From contig DAIDTM010000654.1 in the NCBI GenBank assembly GCA_027457205.1, forward strand, positions 1 to 10,685: a DNA stretch of 10,685 nt. The letters are read 5' to 3'. This document shows, one piece after another, positions 5,875 to 10,685 of the stretch. Origin of the DNA: Anaerolineae bacterium. GTDB lineage: Bacteria > Chloroflexota > Anaerolineae > UBA4142. The translations under genes and the position numbers were made by a program. The notes below the pieces were generated by a model. The model ran no database searches and had not been told where the DNA came from. It saw only the letters and a list, made by a program, of their open reading frames with translations. Positions within the stretch are counted from its first letter, which is position 1; each line of letters begins with the position of its first letter.

Positions 5875-6024
5875 ATGCCACAAGTTCCATACGAAATGAA
5901 ACGATGGTATCGAATCTTTTGGTTTGATTGGCTTCACATCGCGTTGTTCGTCCTCGTGTTTGGCGGTATCGCCCTGCTTGGCGAGGGCGCGCGCAAAGCG
6001 CGCAAGCAGACCGCGCACAAATGA
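5875..6024 (+). CDS. Possible 49-aa single-pass membrane protein
   Basis: The ORF from ATG 5875 to TGA 6022-6024 gives 49 aa. Residues 1-18 include MKRWYRIFWFDW, about 20-36 form one hydrophobic helix (LHIALFVLVFGGIALLG), and the tail GARKARKQTAHK is strongly basic. This layout suits a small membrane protein with its C-terminus inside. No good ribosome site precedes either this ATG or the one at 5896, which lowers confidence. It sits between two hairpins and upstream of the 176-aa gene on the same strand. The family is not recognised. Candidates include a small membrane effector or toxin, but nothing in the sequence proves that. Confidence 0.4.
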   Translation: MPQVPYEMKRWYRIFWFDWLHIALFVLVFGGIALLGEGARKARKQTAHK

Positions 6025-6026
6025 AA

Positions 6027-6060
6027 CGCCGCGCGGCAAGTTGGGACGAACCGCGCGGCG
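6027..6060. other. GC-rich 10-bp hairpin before the 176-aa gene
   Basis: CGCCGCGCGG (6027-6036) pairs perfectly with CCGCGCGGCG (6051-6060) around a 14-base loop. The AAGGGGG ribosome site of the next gene begins seven bases later (6067). No T-run follows on plus; on minus it is followed by TTTCATTTG, too weak to call a terminator. It may control access to the next gene or mark the edge of the low-GC patch. Confidence 0.55.
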
Positions 6061-6077
6061 GTGCATAAGGGGGCAAA

Positions 6078-6608
6078 ATGAGTTACATTCCAGTAGGATT
6101 ATTTGCACGACTAGCAATCTGGCTAGGAAGAAAGGTTCTAGACCCTGAACGCGAGAAAAGAGAACAGGCGGAATTTGACGCTGTTGTGTTGCCCAAGATC
6201 CAACAACTGGACCAAGCCTGGGCTGTGCAACGGGAAACTGAAGACAGGCGTGAGGCTGAACGACTTGGCATGGAACTCTGGGAGTACAGACGTATGAAAT
6301 GGAATGAAGAATATGTCCAAGCCGCCAGTAATGAGAAATTAACCTTGGAAGAATATGTCGAGAAACAGCGGCGAGAGTACAACAAGACTTATTTCCCAGA
6401 ACGGAATCCCTGGACTGAGGACCGGCTTAATGAACTCAAGCGTCATTTGGCTGGAATAGAAGACTATACACGAGGCGTAGCCCCAAAAAGCATAGCAACG
6501 CCAAATCACACAACAGACAACACTCAAGCGGGTCAGGCAGAACAGGAATTGATTGCTGACCAAACGATTGAGCAAGAGATTGCAAAGTTGCGGCGAAAGA
6601 ACAAATAA
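6078..6608 (+). CDS. Unrecognised charged helical protein, 176 aa
   Basis: The start at 6078 is preceded by AAGGGGG four bases upstream. I do not recognise the family. Residues 3-20 (YIPVGLFARLAIWLGRKV) form a hydrophobic, possibly amphipathic or membrane-touching helix. Residues 23-130 are rich in Glu, Arg, Lys and Gln and look mostly helical. Residues 133-155 are a low-complexity Thr/Asn/Gln linker, and the end is a short charged helix (QEIAKLRRKNK). There are no cysteines, metal motifs or catalytic signatures. Base use differs from the neighbours: 6301-6360 is 24 of 60 G+C by hand count, against 48 of 60 for 4561-4620 in the peptidase gene. This suggests acquisition from another source. 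The 262-aa gene follows on the same strand 116 bases later and shares the low-GC style, so the two may work together. Confidence 0.72.
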   Translation: MSYIPVGLFARLAIWLGRKVLDPEREKREQAEFDAVVLPKIQQLDQAWAVQRETEDRREAERLGMELWEYRRMKWNEEYVQAASNEKLTLEEYVEKQRREYNKTYFPERNPWTEDRLNELKRHLAGIEDYTRGVAPKSIATPNHTTDNTQAGQAEQELIADQTIEQEIAKLRRKNK

Positions 6609-6613
6609 AAAGA

Positions 6614-6638
6614 CCGGGCAACCTTGCGAGTTGTCCGG
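6614..6638. other. 9-bp hairpin after the 176-aa gene
   Basis: CCGGGCAAC (6614-6622) pairs with GTTGTCCGG (6630-6638), with one G-T wobble, around a 7-base loop. On plus it follows an A-run and has no T-run behind it. On minus it is followed by TCTTTTTATTT and would be a good terminator, but no minus-strand gene feeds it. Confidence 0.5.
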
Positions 6639-6652
6639 CCGGAACGTATGTT
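6624..6652 (+). promoter_or_regulatory. Possible weak promoter for the 262-aa gene
   Basis: TTGCGA (6624-6629, 4/6) and TATGTT (6647-6652, 4/6) are 17 bases apart. The -35 lies within the loop of the hairpin at 6614-6638. Predicted leader is about 65 bases. Confidence 0.3.
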
Positions 6653-6724
6653 AACCTCGAGGCAAACCACGGCCTTGCGGCGCGTCAAGTGAGCGGGAGC
6701 GGCATTTTGTCTTGAGAGGGGGCT

Positions 6725-7513
6725 ATGGATATTGGGGAAAGGCGCGCCATTGTTCTTGAGTTACTGAGCGAATTGTGTCGGCCGGAAGACAGGGTTCTGT
6801 TCGAGTCTCTGCGTCACATCGAAATCGGCACAACCAAGCAGGTCGGTGTGGTTGTTGACTGGTGCAATGAATCAATAGAGGTCACACCGATCACAGATTA
6901 TTGGCTTGGAGTGCACCTCTGGAAAGCACTTGGAAACCGAGGTTTGTCCGTGGATCGCAACGTGTTGACAAAGAAAGATTACGCCCTTTGGATACGCGCC
7001 AAACGAGCAAAGTACCCAGAGAAACCGATGCCGGCGCAATCAGAAACAAGCCGCGCGGAGAATGAGCCAGTAGATTCCAATGCTATTCTGCGCCGAATAG
7101 ATGAAATGCATTCCGACCTGGGAGAAAAACTGGATGACGTTAAGCGGATTGAGGTAACTATCTATGAGCGAATTGGATCTGAAGCACAATCCATAGTGAA
7201 CTCAATATTGAGGGAGCTTCGAGAGCAGGCAATCTCTCAAGGCGAGATGCAAAGAATGCTAGACGCCATAAGACGTGCGTTAAAGTACGCGCTGCAAAAA
7301 GGTTTGCCAGTTGACGACCCAGCAATCAAACAATCTCTTGCGGAAATCTACCAAGCTGTTAACAGTGATACCGGCATTAGGCAGCAGTTGGAATTATCTG
7401 TGCCTATTGTTCCATTCTTGTTGGAGTACAAGGTCGCGCTAGATGCCGGGGTAGACTTGGGAGCAGTCTGGAAAGAATGGACGGAGCGCGTCCAGAAAAA
7501 CAAGAAGAACTGA
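6725..7513 (+). CDS. Unrecognised 262-aa protein with coiled-coil centre
   Basis: ATG at 6725 has GAGAGGGGG just upstream. Three parts can be seen. Residues 1-95 look like a compact alpha/beta domain (ERRAIVLELLSELC, then GVVVDWCNESIEVTPITDYW). A polar linker follows (about 98-118). Residues 119-205 are long charged helices with heptad-like spacing (AILRRIDEMHSDLGEKLDDV), probably coiled coil. The last 45 residues contain LELSVPIVPFLLEYKVALD and a WKEWTERV helix. From memory, a PxxPxLLxYE-type tail of this kind occurs at the C-terminus of some bacterial conflict/STAND-type proteins; this is recall, not a search, and is weak. No nuclease, NTPase or TIR signature is visible. Codon use is AT-richer than the flanking genes. 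A bidirectional terminator follows within 15 bases of the stop. Likely a partner or adaptor rather than an enzyme. Confidence 0.75.
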   Translation: MDIGERRAIVLELLSELCRPEDRVLFESLRHIEIGTTKQVGVVVDWCNESIEVTPITDYWLGVHLWKALGNRGLSVDRNVLTKKDYALWIRAKRAKYPEKPMPAQSETSRAENEPVDSNAILRRIDEMHSDLGEKLDDVKRIEVTIYERIGSEAQSIVNSILRELREQAISQGEMQRMLDAIRRALKYALQKGLPVDDPAIKQSLAEIYQAVNSDTGIRQQLELSVPIVPFLLEYKVALDAGVDLGAVWKEWTERVQKNKKN

Positions 7514-7526
7514 CCGCCACATAGAG

Positions 7527-7563
7527 AAAATCTTGCGAAGACCAAAACCCTCGCAAGGTTTTT
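7527..7563. terminator. Bidirectional intrinsic terminator
   Basis: AAAATCTTGCGA (7527-7538) pairs with TCGCAAGGTTTT (7551-7562) with one wobble. T-runs lie on both sides: TTTTT on plus (7559-7563) and TTTT on minus. It separates the plus-strand 262-aa gene from the minus-strand dehydratase gene, which converge here. Confidence 0.75.
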
Positions 7564-7593
7564 CATCTGCGTTTCTCCGCGTTCATCCGCGTC
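7564..7593. repeat. Tandem CATCTGCG/CTCCGCG/CATCCGCG intergenic repeat
   Basis: Three degenerate units (CATCTGCGTTT, CTCCGCGTT, CATCCGCGTC) lie in tandem. On the minus strand this reads as GCGGATGAACGCGGAGAAACGCAG, split here as GCGGATGAACG and CGGAGAAACGCAG. From memory, such strings are scattered between genes in environmental genomes. It contains the dehydratase stop codon (7583-7585). Confidence 0.5.
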
Positions 7594-7930
7594 CCGCATA
7601 AAGTTGGTCCGTTTTCGCCGCCATGATAAAGTCGTTCCGGTGCAACCCCTTGATCTTGTGCGTCCACCACGTCACCGTCACCTTGCCCCATTCCGTAACG
7701 ATAACCGGATGATGCCCTTCCGCTTCCGCGATCTCGCCGACCTTGTTCGTGAACGCCAGCGCCTCCACAAAATTCTTGAACTTGAACGTGCGCTCCAGCC
7801 GCTTGATATTCTCGCGCTCGACGATTTGCCACTCGGGCACCTGCGGCGCATACAGTGCGATCTCCGCGTCCGTGACGGTCGGCTCGCCGCCGCGACACGC
7901 GACGCACTTCATCTTGCTGAGTTCATCCAC
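7583..7930 (-). CDS. phhB: Pterin-4a-carbinolamine dehydratase
   Basis: Protein of 115 aa from a GTG start at 7930, preceded by a run of seven Gs five bases upstream. The frame is open further upstream, but there it only translates the GGATGAA repeat, and family members begin as here ([16 protein letters not shown]). The catalytic signature is complete: EAEGHHP (69-75) with His73/His74, WTHKIKG (89-95) with His91, and D100 in the NDF that follows. The enzyme dehydrates 4a-hydroxytetrahydrobiopterin during cofactor recycling for aromatic amino acid hydroxylases. In bacteria without such hydroxylases it is often linked to pterin or molybdopterin metabolism. No hydroxylase is in view. The last residues and the stop are contributed by an intergenic repeat. 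It lies 58 bases after the AlkD-like gene, same strand. Confidence 0.93.
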   Translation of the reverse strand: MDELSKMKCVACRGGEPTVTDAEIALYAPQVPEWQIVERENIKRLERTFKFKNFVEALAFTNKVGEIAEAEGHHPVIVTEWGKVTVTWWTHKIKGLHRNDFIMAAKTDQLYAGRG

Positions 7931-7950
7931 ATTTGCCCCCCCACAGCAAA

Positions 7951-8008
7951 GGATGAAGGATGAAAGCGGAAGGATGAAAAAAGCAAATTCATCCTGCATC
8001 CTTCATCC
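7951..8008. repeat. GGATGAA direct and inverted repeat cluster
   Basis: GGATGAA occurs at 7951, 7958 and 7972, and its complement TTCATCC at 7988 and 8002, making a long imperfect inverted repeat (GAAGGATGAA against TTCATCCTTC). It fills the gap between the dehydratase and AlkD-like genes and reaches into the end of the latter. Confidence 0.7.
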
Positions 8009-8660
8009 TTCTGCCTTGCAGTTCGCGCAGCGCGTCCGCGGCGACCCACCGCGCGCTCTTGGAATCGATCCGCTGAATCTCACGCGCGGTCGCGATCGCG
8101 GCGCGGTTGAGGGCGGCGTTGCGTTTGCCGATCTGCCGCAGCGCCCAGTTCACCGCCTTTTTGACGAAATTCCGCTCGTCCGTCGCGCCGCGCGTGATGA
8201 GCGGCAGAAACTTGCTGAACGCCGCGTCGGGCGCGCTTTTATCGTGCACGGCGAGCGCCGCCATTAGCACAAAACCCGCGCGCTTGACGAACTCGTCGTC
8301 GCGCCGGCTCCACTGCGCGGCTTTGCGATGCGCGTACGCGGTTTTATCGAACAGATTACTGCACACCTGATCGCACACGTCCCACGAATCGAAGTCCTTG
8401 ACCCAGCGCTCCATCTGCGCTTCGGTCACTTGTTCCGGCACATCCACTATCGCGGCAAGGATACGTGCTTCATGGATGCCGGACGCCCACAGTTCTTGCG
8501 CGAGGCGATGGTCTTTGCCGGCTTGCCGCGCGATGCGGCGCAGCGTTGGAATCGAAACGCCGAGCGTGTTGCGCGGGTTGATGCCGAACCGCGCCATCCC
8601 GGCGACGTTGCGCGGGTTGCGGAGCGATTTCAATTGCTTGAGGATTTCTTTCGCTTGCAA
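7989..8660 (-). CDS. AlkD-like HEAT-repeat DNA alkylation repair glycosylase
   Basis: Protein of 223 aa starting at TTG (8660); AGGGGG about eight bases upstream supports this unusual start, and no ATG gives a better one. The whole length is helical repeat of the AlkC/AlkD type. In Bacillus cereus AlkD the important residues are Trp109, Asp113 and Trp187. Here [11 protein letters not shown] supplies Trp93 and Asp97 with the same W-x3-D spacing, and [17 protein letters not shown] supplies Trp172 at nearly the same distance. Expected role: removal of bulky or cationic N3/N7-alkylpurines from DNA without base flipping. The final residues (RRMKDAG) and the stop come from the GGATGAA repeat, so the original C-terminus was probably different but only slightly. 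Same strand as the dehydratase and the phosphorylase. Confidence 0.9.
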   Translation of the reverse strand: MQAKEILKQLKSLRNPRNVAGMARFGINPRNTLGVSIPTLRRIARQAGKDHRLAQELWASGIHEARILAAIVDVPEQVTEAQMERWVKDFDSWDVCDQVCSNLFDKTAYAHRKAAQWSRRDDEFVKRAGFVLMAALAVHDKSAPDAAFSKFLPLITRGATDERNFVKKAVNWALRQIGKRNAALNRAAIATAREIQRIDSKSARWVAADALRELQGRRMKDAG

Positions 8661-8680
8661 TTTTGTTCCCCCTGAAAATA

Positions 8681-8745
8681 CTTTCGTCCACGAAGGACAC
8701 GAAGGGGCACCAAGAGAAACCTTTGTGGTTCTTCGTGGAGATTTT
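8681..8745. repeat. CCACGAAGGACACGAAGG-type intergenic repeat with inverted ends
   Basis: CACGAAGG occurs twice in tandem near the left end. TCCACGAAG (8687-8695) is the exact complement of CTTCGTGGA (8731-8739), so the element can fold. It fills most of the 126-base gap between the AlkD-like and phosphorylase genes. No T-run marks it as a terminator. From memory it is a widespread intergenic string in environmental bacteria. Confidence 0.6.
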
Positions 8746-8786
8746 CATTCCACCACTGGTGCTCCAACGGGGAATGAGCAACTCTT

Positions 8787-9569
8787 CTACAACGCGAGGC
8801 ACGCCTCGGCTGCCAGCCAAAACAAATTCTGGCGGATTTCTTCGCGGGTGTGCCAGCGGCGCGAGTCCCATTCGCCGCCGCTGACGTCGTCGCCGCCGTA
8901 AAGGATCTGCGCGAAGGTCACCCGGCGAAACTGCGCGACCGCAAAAAACGCCGCCGCTTCCATATCGACCGCGACGCACCCTTCGGCTTTGCGCTGCTGC
9001 ACTTTCGCGCGCGTCTCACGATACGGCGCGTCGGTCGTCCAAGTCTTGGATACCAGGTACGGAACACTGTGGGCTTGCAGCGTTCGTTCGATCGCGGCGA
9101 TACCTTCCGCGCTCGCGCCGACCTCGCGCGCCGGCGGCAGATAGTGGTACGAAGTTCCTTCATCGCGCACGGCGGACGCGGGAACGATGAGATGTCCAAC
9201 TGCGATTTGCTTGTCCAGCACGCCCGCGCTGCCGCAGGCAATAAATTTCTTGCAGCCGAGCGCGATCACGCCCTCCAAAAGTCCCGCAGCCATCGGCGCG
9301 CCGACGCCGGGATGCAGAATCGCGAGCCGCTTGCCGTCTACGTCGATTTCGTACAGCGGATGCGGTCCGTCTTCCCATTTGAGCGAGAAGAGCGTTTTCG
9401 CCGCGCGCTCGCGGCAGACCTTCGCAATCGCCTCTTGAAAGAAGCAGACGACGCAATGCTCCGGCGCGTCAATCGATTTGAGGATGCGCGCAGGTTCAAT
9501 GACCGCTTCCGGCGCGGGATCGAATTCGAGAATCGGATACGGCTGCGCCGGGCTGGGCGATTCACTCAT
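8787..9569 (-). CDS. Nucleoside phosphorylase (PNP/UDP family)
   Basis: Protein of 260 aa. The start at 9569 is chosen because its ATG overlaps the TGA of the transporter gene (ATGA), a normal coupling arrangement; the longer open frame upstream only shadows the transporter. Family motifs in order: HPGVGAPMAAGLLE (86-99), FIACGSAGVLD (109-119), RDEGTSYHY (135-143) and VDMEAAAFFA (201-210), where the Met-Glu pair contacts the ribose, then GGDDVSG (225-231). These enzymes split (deoxy)nucleosides with phosphate to base and sugar-1-phosphate. Whether the substrate is uridine, a purine nucleoside or a related compound cannot be told. It has no export signal, so it is cytoplasmic. Coupling to an MFS transporter suggests uptake followed by salvage. 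No strong ribosome site of its own is seen, which fits translational coupling. Confidence 0.92.
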   Translation of the reverse strand: MSESPSPAQPYPILEFDPAPEAVIEPARILKSIDAPEHCVVCFFQEAIAKVCRERAAKTLFSLKWEDGPHPLYEIDVDGKRLAILHPGVGAPMAAGLLEGVIALGCKKFIACGSAGVLDKQIAVGHLIVPASAVRDEGTSYHYLPPAREVGASAEGIAAIERTLQAHSVPYLVSKTWTTDAPYRETRAKVQQRKAEGCVAVDMEAAAFFAVAQFRRVTFAQILYGGDDVSGGEWDSRRWHTREEIRQNLFWLAAEACLAL

Positions 9570-10685
9570 TTGCGCCGCGTGTCCTTCACCGCAACCGCCA
9601 CCACCGTTCCCAGCACGTAGCATATCGCCGCGCTCAGGTACAGCGCGGTGTAGCCGAGGTTCGGCGACCGCGCGTTGAAATAGTCGAGCATAAAGCCGCC
9701 GATGCCGGCGAGCACGCCGGAGCCAGCCGTCGCGAGATTCGAGATGCCGAGAAAGCGCCCGCTCTCCTCCGCCGGAATCAGATCGGTCGCCCACGCCCAA
9801 TTCACGCTGAGAAAGATGCCAATACTGACGCCGATGAGCGCGCCGTCGATCAGCACCATCGTCAGCGTCGTCGCGGTCATCAGCATCACCGCGCCGATCG
9901 CGCCGAGAATGCCGGACAGTACGATCAACCACTTGCGCCCGACGCGGTCGCTCAGCGCGCCTGCCGGATAGACGACGATCACGATCGCAACTGCGATGAT
10001 CGCCAGCAGATTGCCGACCTGCGCGGCGGGGTTCGGCAATTTCAAAACGTCCTGGAGAAAATAGAGCGCATAGTTCCGCACCAGATTGCCGCCGAGCAAA
10101 ATCAAAAGCCGCGACACCAGCCACAGAAAAAAGTCGCGGCTGTAAAAAATGACTTGTAGGGGCGATTCATGAATCGCCCCTACCGCGCGCGTCTTTGGTC
10201 CCACGATCTCCACGCCGTCAAACGGTTCCTCAGTCACAAAGACCGCGGTGATGACCATCGTGAACAGCAAAAAGAAAATGATCGCGACGAACGAGAGGAC
10301 GATCTGCCCCTGCCCCACCCAGTTGCCCACGACGAGCGAGGTGACGATGATGCCGACGATTTCCAGAAACCGCGCGATGCCGGACGCCGCGCCGCGCTTG
10401 GCTTCCGGCACAAGTTCCGGAATGTAGCCCTGGTACGGTCCGTGCGCGATGTTCGACGACGTTTGCAGCAGCAGGTAGCCGATCAGCAGAACAATGTAAT
10501 TGCCGGCGAACGCCATCATCAGCAGGAACACCACGTCGAACAGCGTGCCGCCGACGATGTACGGGCGGCGCTTGCCCCAGCGCGTCGTGCGACTGTCGCT
10601 CCACGCGCCGGCGGCGGGTTGGACGACGATGGCGATGACGAGTCCCAGCGCGGTGAGAATGCCGAGCGCGCTGCCTTTTTGCGAT
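9566..10685 (-). CDS. MFS transporter, N-terminus beyond the right edge
   Basis: The frame is open from the right edge to TGA at 9566 (about 372 codons). The first visible residues are the end of helix 2 and the motif-A loop: GAWSDSRTTRWGKRRPY, the hallmark of the major facilitator superfamily between helices 2 and 3. This form, with RWGKRRPYI, is like GPH/SLC45-type sugar symporters. GTG at 10534 is internal, not the true start. Helices 3-6 follow, then a long central loop, then helices 7-12, ending KDTRRK. The central loop contains VGAIHESPL, which is the translation of a perfect 28-bp palindrome and not family sequence. The stop overlaps the start of the nucleoside phosphorylase gene. The substrate is unknown; a nucleoside or sugar fits the neighbour. 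Confidence 0.9.
   Translation of the reverse strand, partial: SQKGSALGILTALGLVIAIVVQPAAGAWSDSRTTRWGKRRPYIVGGTLFDVVFLLMMAFAGNYIVLLIGYLLLQTSSNIAHGPYQGYIPELVPEAKRGAASGIARFLEIVGIIVTSLVVGNWVGQGQIVLSFVAIIFFLLFTMVITAVFVTEEPFDGVEIVGPKTRAVGAIHESPLQVIFYSRDFFLWLVSRLLILLGGNLVRNYALYFLQDVLKLPNPAAQVGNLLAIIAVAIVIVVYPAGALSDRVGRKWLIVLSGILGAIGAVMLMTATTLTMVLIDGALIGVSIGIFLSVNWAWATDLIPAEESGRFLGISNLATAGSGVLAGIGGFMLDYFNARSPNLGYTALYLSAAICYVLGTVVAVAVKDTRRK
10156..10183. repeat. Perfect 28-bp palindrome inside the MFS gene
   Basis: GTAGGGGCGATTCA (10156-10169) is the exact reverse complement of TGAATCGCCCCTAC (10170-10183). Read in the transporter frame it gives VGAIHESPL plus the first base of the next codon. The element is of the dispersed palindromic type familiar, from memory, in Chloroflexota and other environmental genomes. 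It sits in the cytoplasmic loop between helices 6 and 7 and leaves the frame open. Confidence 0.85.

Noticed and set aside
6614..6638. Hairpin read as a plus-strand terminator of the 176-aa gene
   Set aside because: No T-run follows on plus. Only the minus strand has the T-tract, and no minus gene ends there.
8681..8745. Repeat between AlkD-like and phosphorylase genes read as a CRISPR-like or terminator element
   Set aside because: It has no regular repeat-spacer array and no T-run after the stem; better explained as a dispersed intergenic repeat.
9570..10124. N-terminal extension of the nucleoside phosphorylase frame
   Set aside because: It is an out-of-frame reading of the MFS gene, Arg-rich and without family motifs; the true start is the ATGA overlap at 9569.

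Overview
The window looks like chromosomal DNA of a GC-rich environmental bacterium, most likely a Chloroflexota (Anaerolineae-type) lineage. That placement is an inference from codon style, the HybA/HybB-type redox genes and the several families of short intergenic repeats; no marker gene settles it.

Layout. (1) 1-793, minus: 5' part of a membrane-anchored dCache-type sensor that runs off the left edge. (2) 816-3812, minus: a compact three-gene redox operon. It encodes a small membrane protein with a Cys-rich 'CW' domain, a Tat-exported HybA-like four-cluster ferredoxin and a HybB/NrfD-like quinone-interacting membrane protein. An intrinsic terminator closes it, and no catalytic subunit is present. 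(3) 3910-4074, minus: tRNA-Thr(CGT) with encoded CCA and two tandem hairpin terminators. (4) 4120-5402: two clear divergent sigma70-type promoters, one for the tRNA and one for a plus-strand S51/cyanophycinase-like peptidase, which converges on a minus-strand GNAT acetyltransferase. (5) 5531-7563: a lower-GC accessory patch. It has a near-consensus plus-strand promoter, two possible very small ORFs (44 and 49 codons), strong hairpins and two unrecognised proteins (176 and 262 aa), and ends in a bidirectional terminator. (6) 7583-10685, minus: an MFS transporter (its start lies beyond the right edge) coupled by an ATGA overlap to a nucleoside phosphorylase, then an AlkD-like DNA glycosylase and a pterin-4a-carbinolamine dehydratase. 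Short repeats separate the last genes and supply two of their stop codons. A perfect 28-bp palindrome lies in frame inside the transporter.

How the genes work together. The ferredoxin and HybB-like protein would pass electrons between the outer face of the membrane and the quinone pool; the small CW protein shares a membrane module with HybB and probably belongs to the same complex. The adjacent sensor may monitor the same periplasmic redox chemistry. MFS plus phosphorylase suggests uptake and salvage of a nucleoside-like compound. The 5.6-7.5 kb patch is the least explained part. No CRISPR array, transposase, integrase or rRNA was seen.
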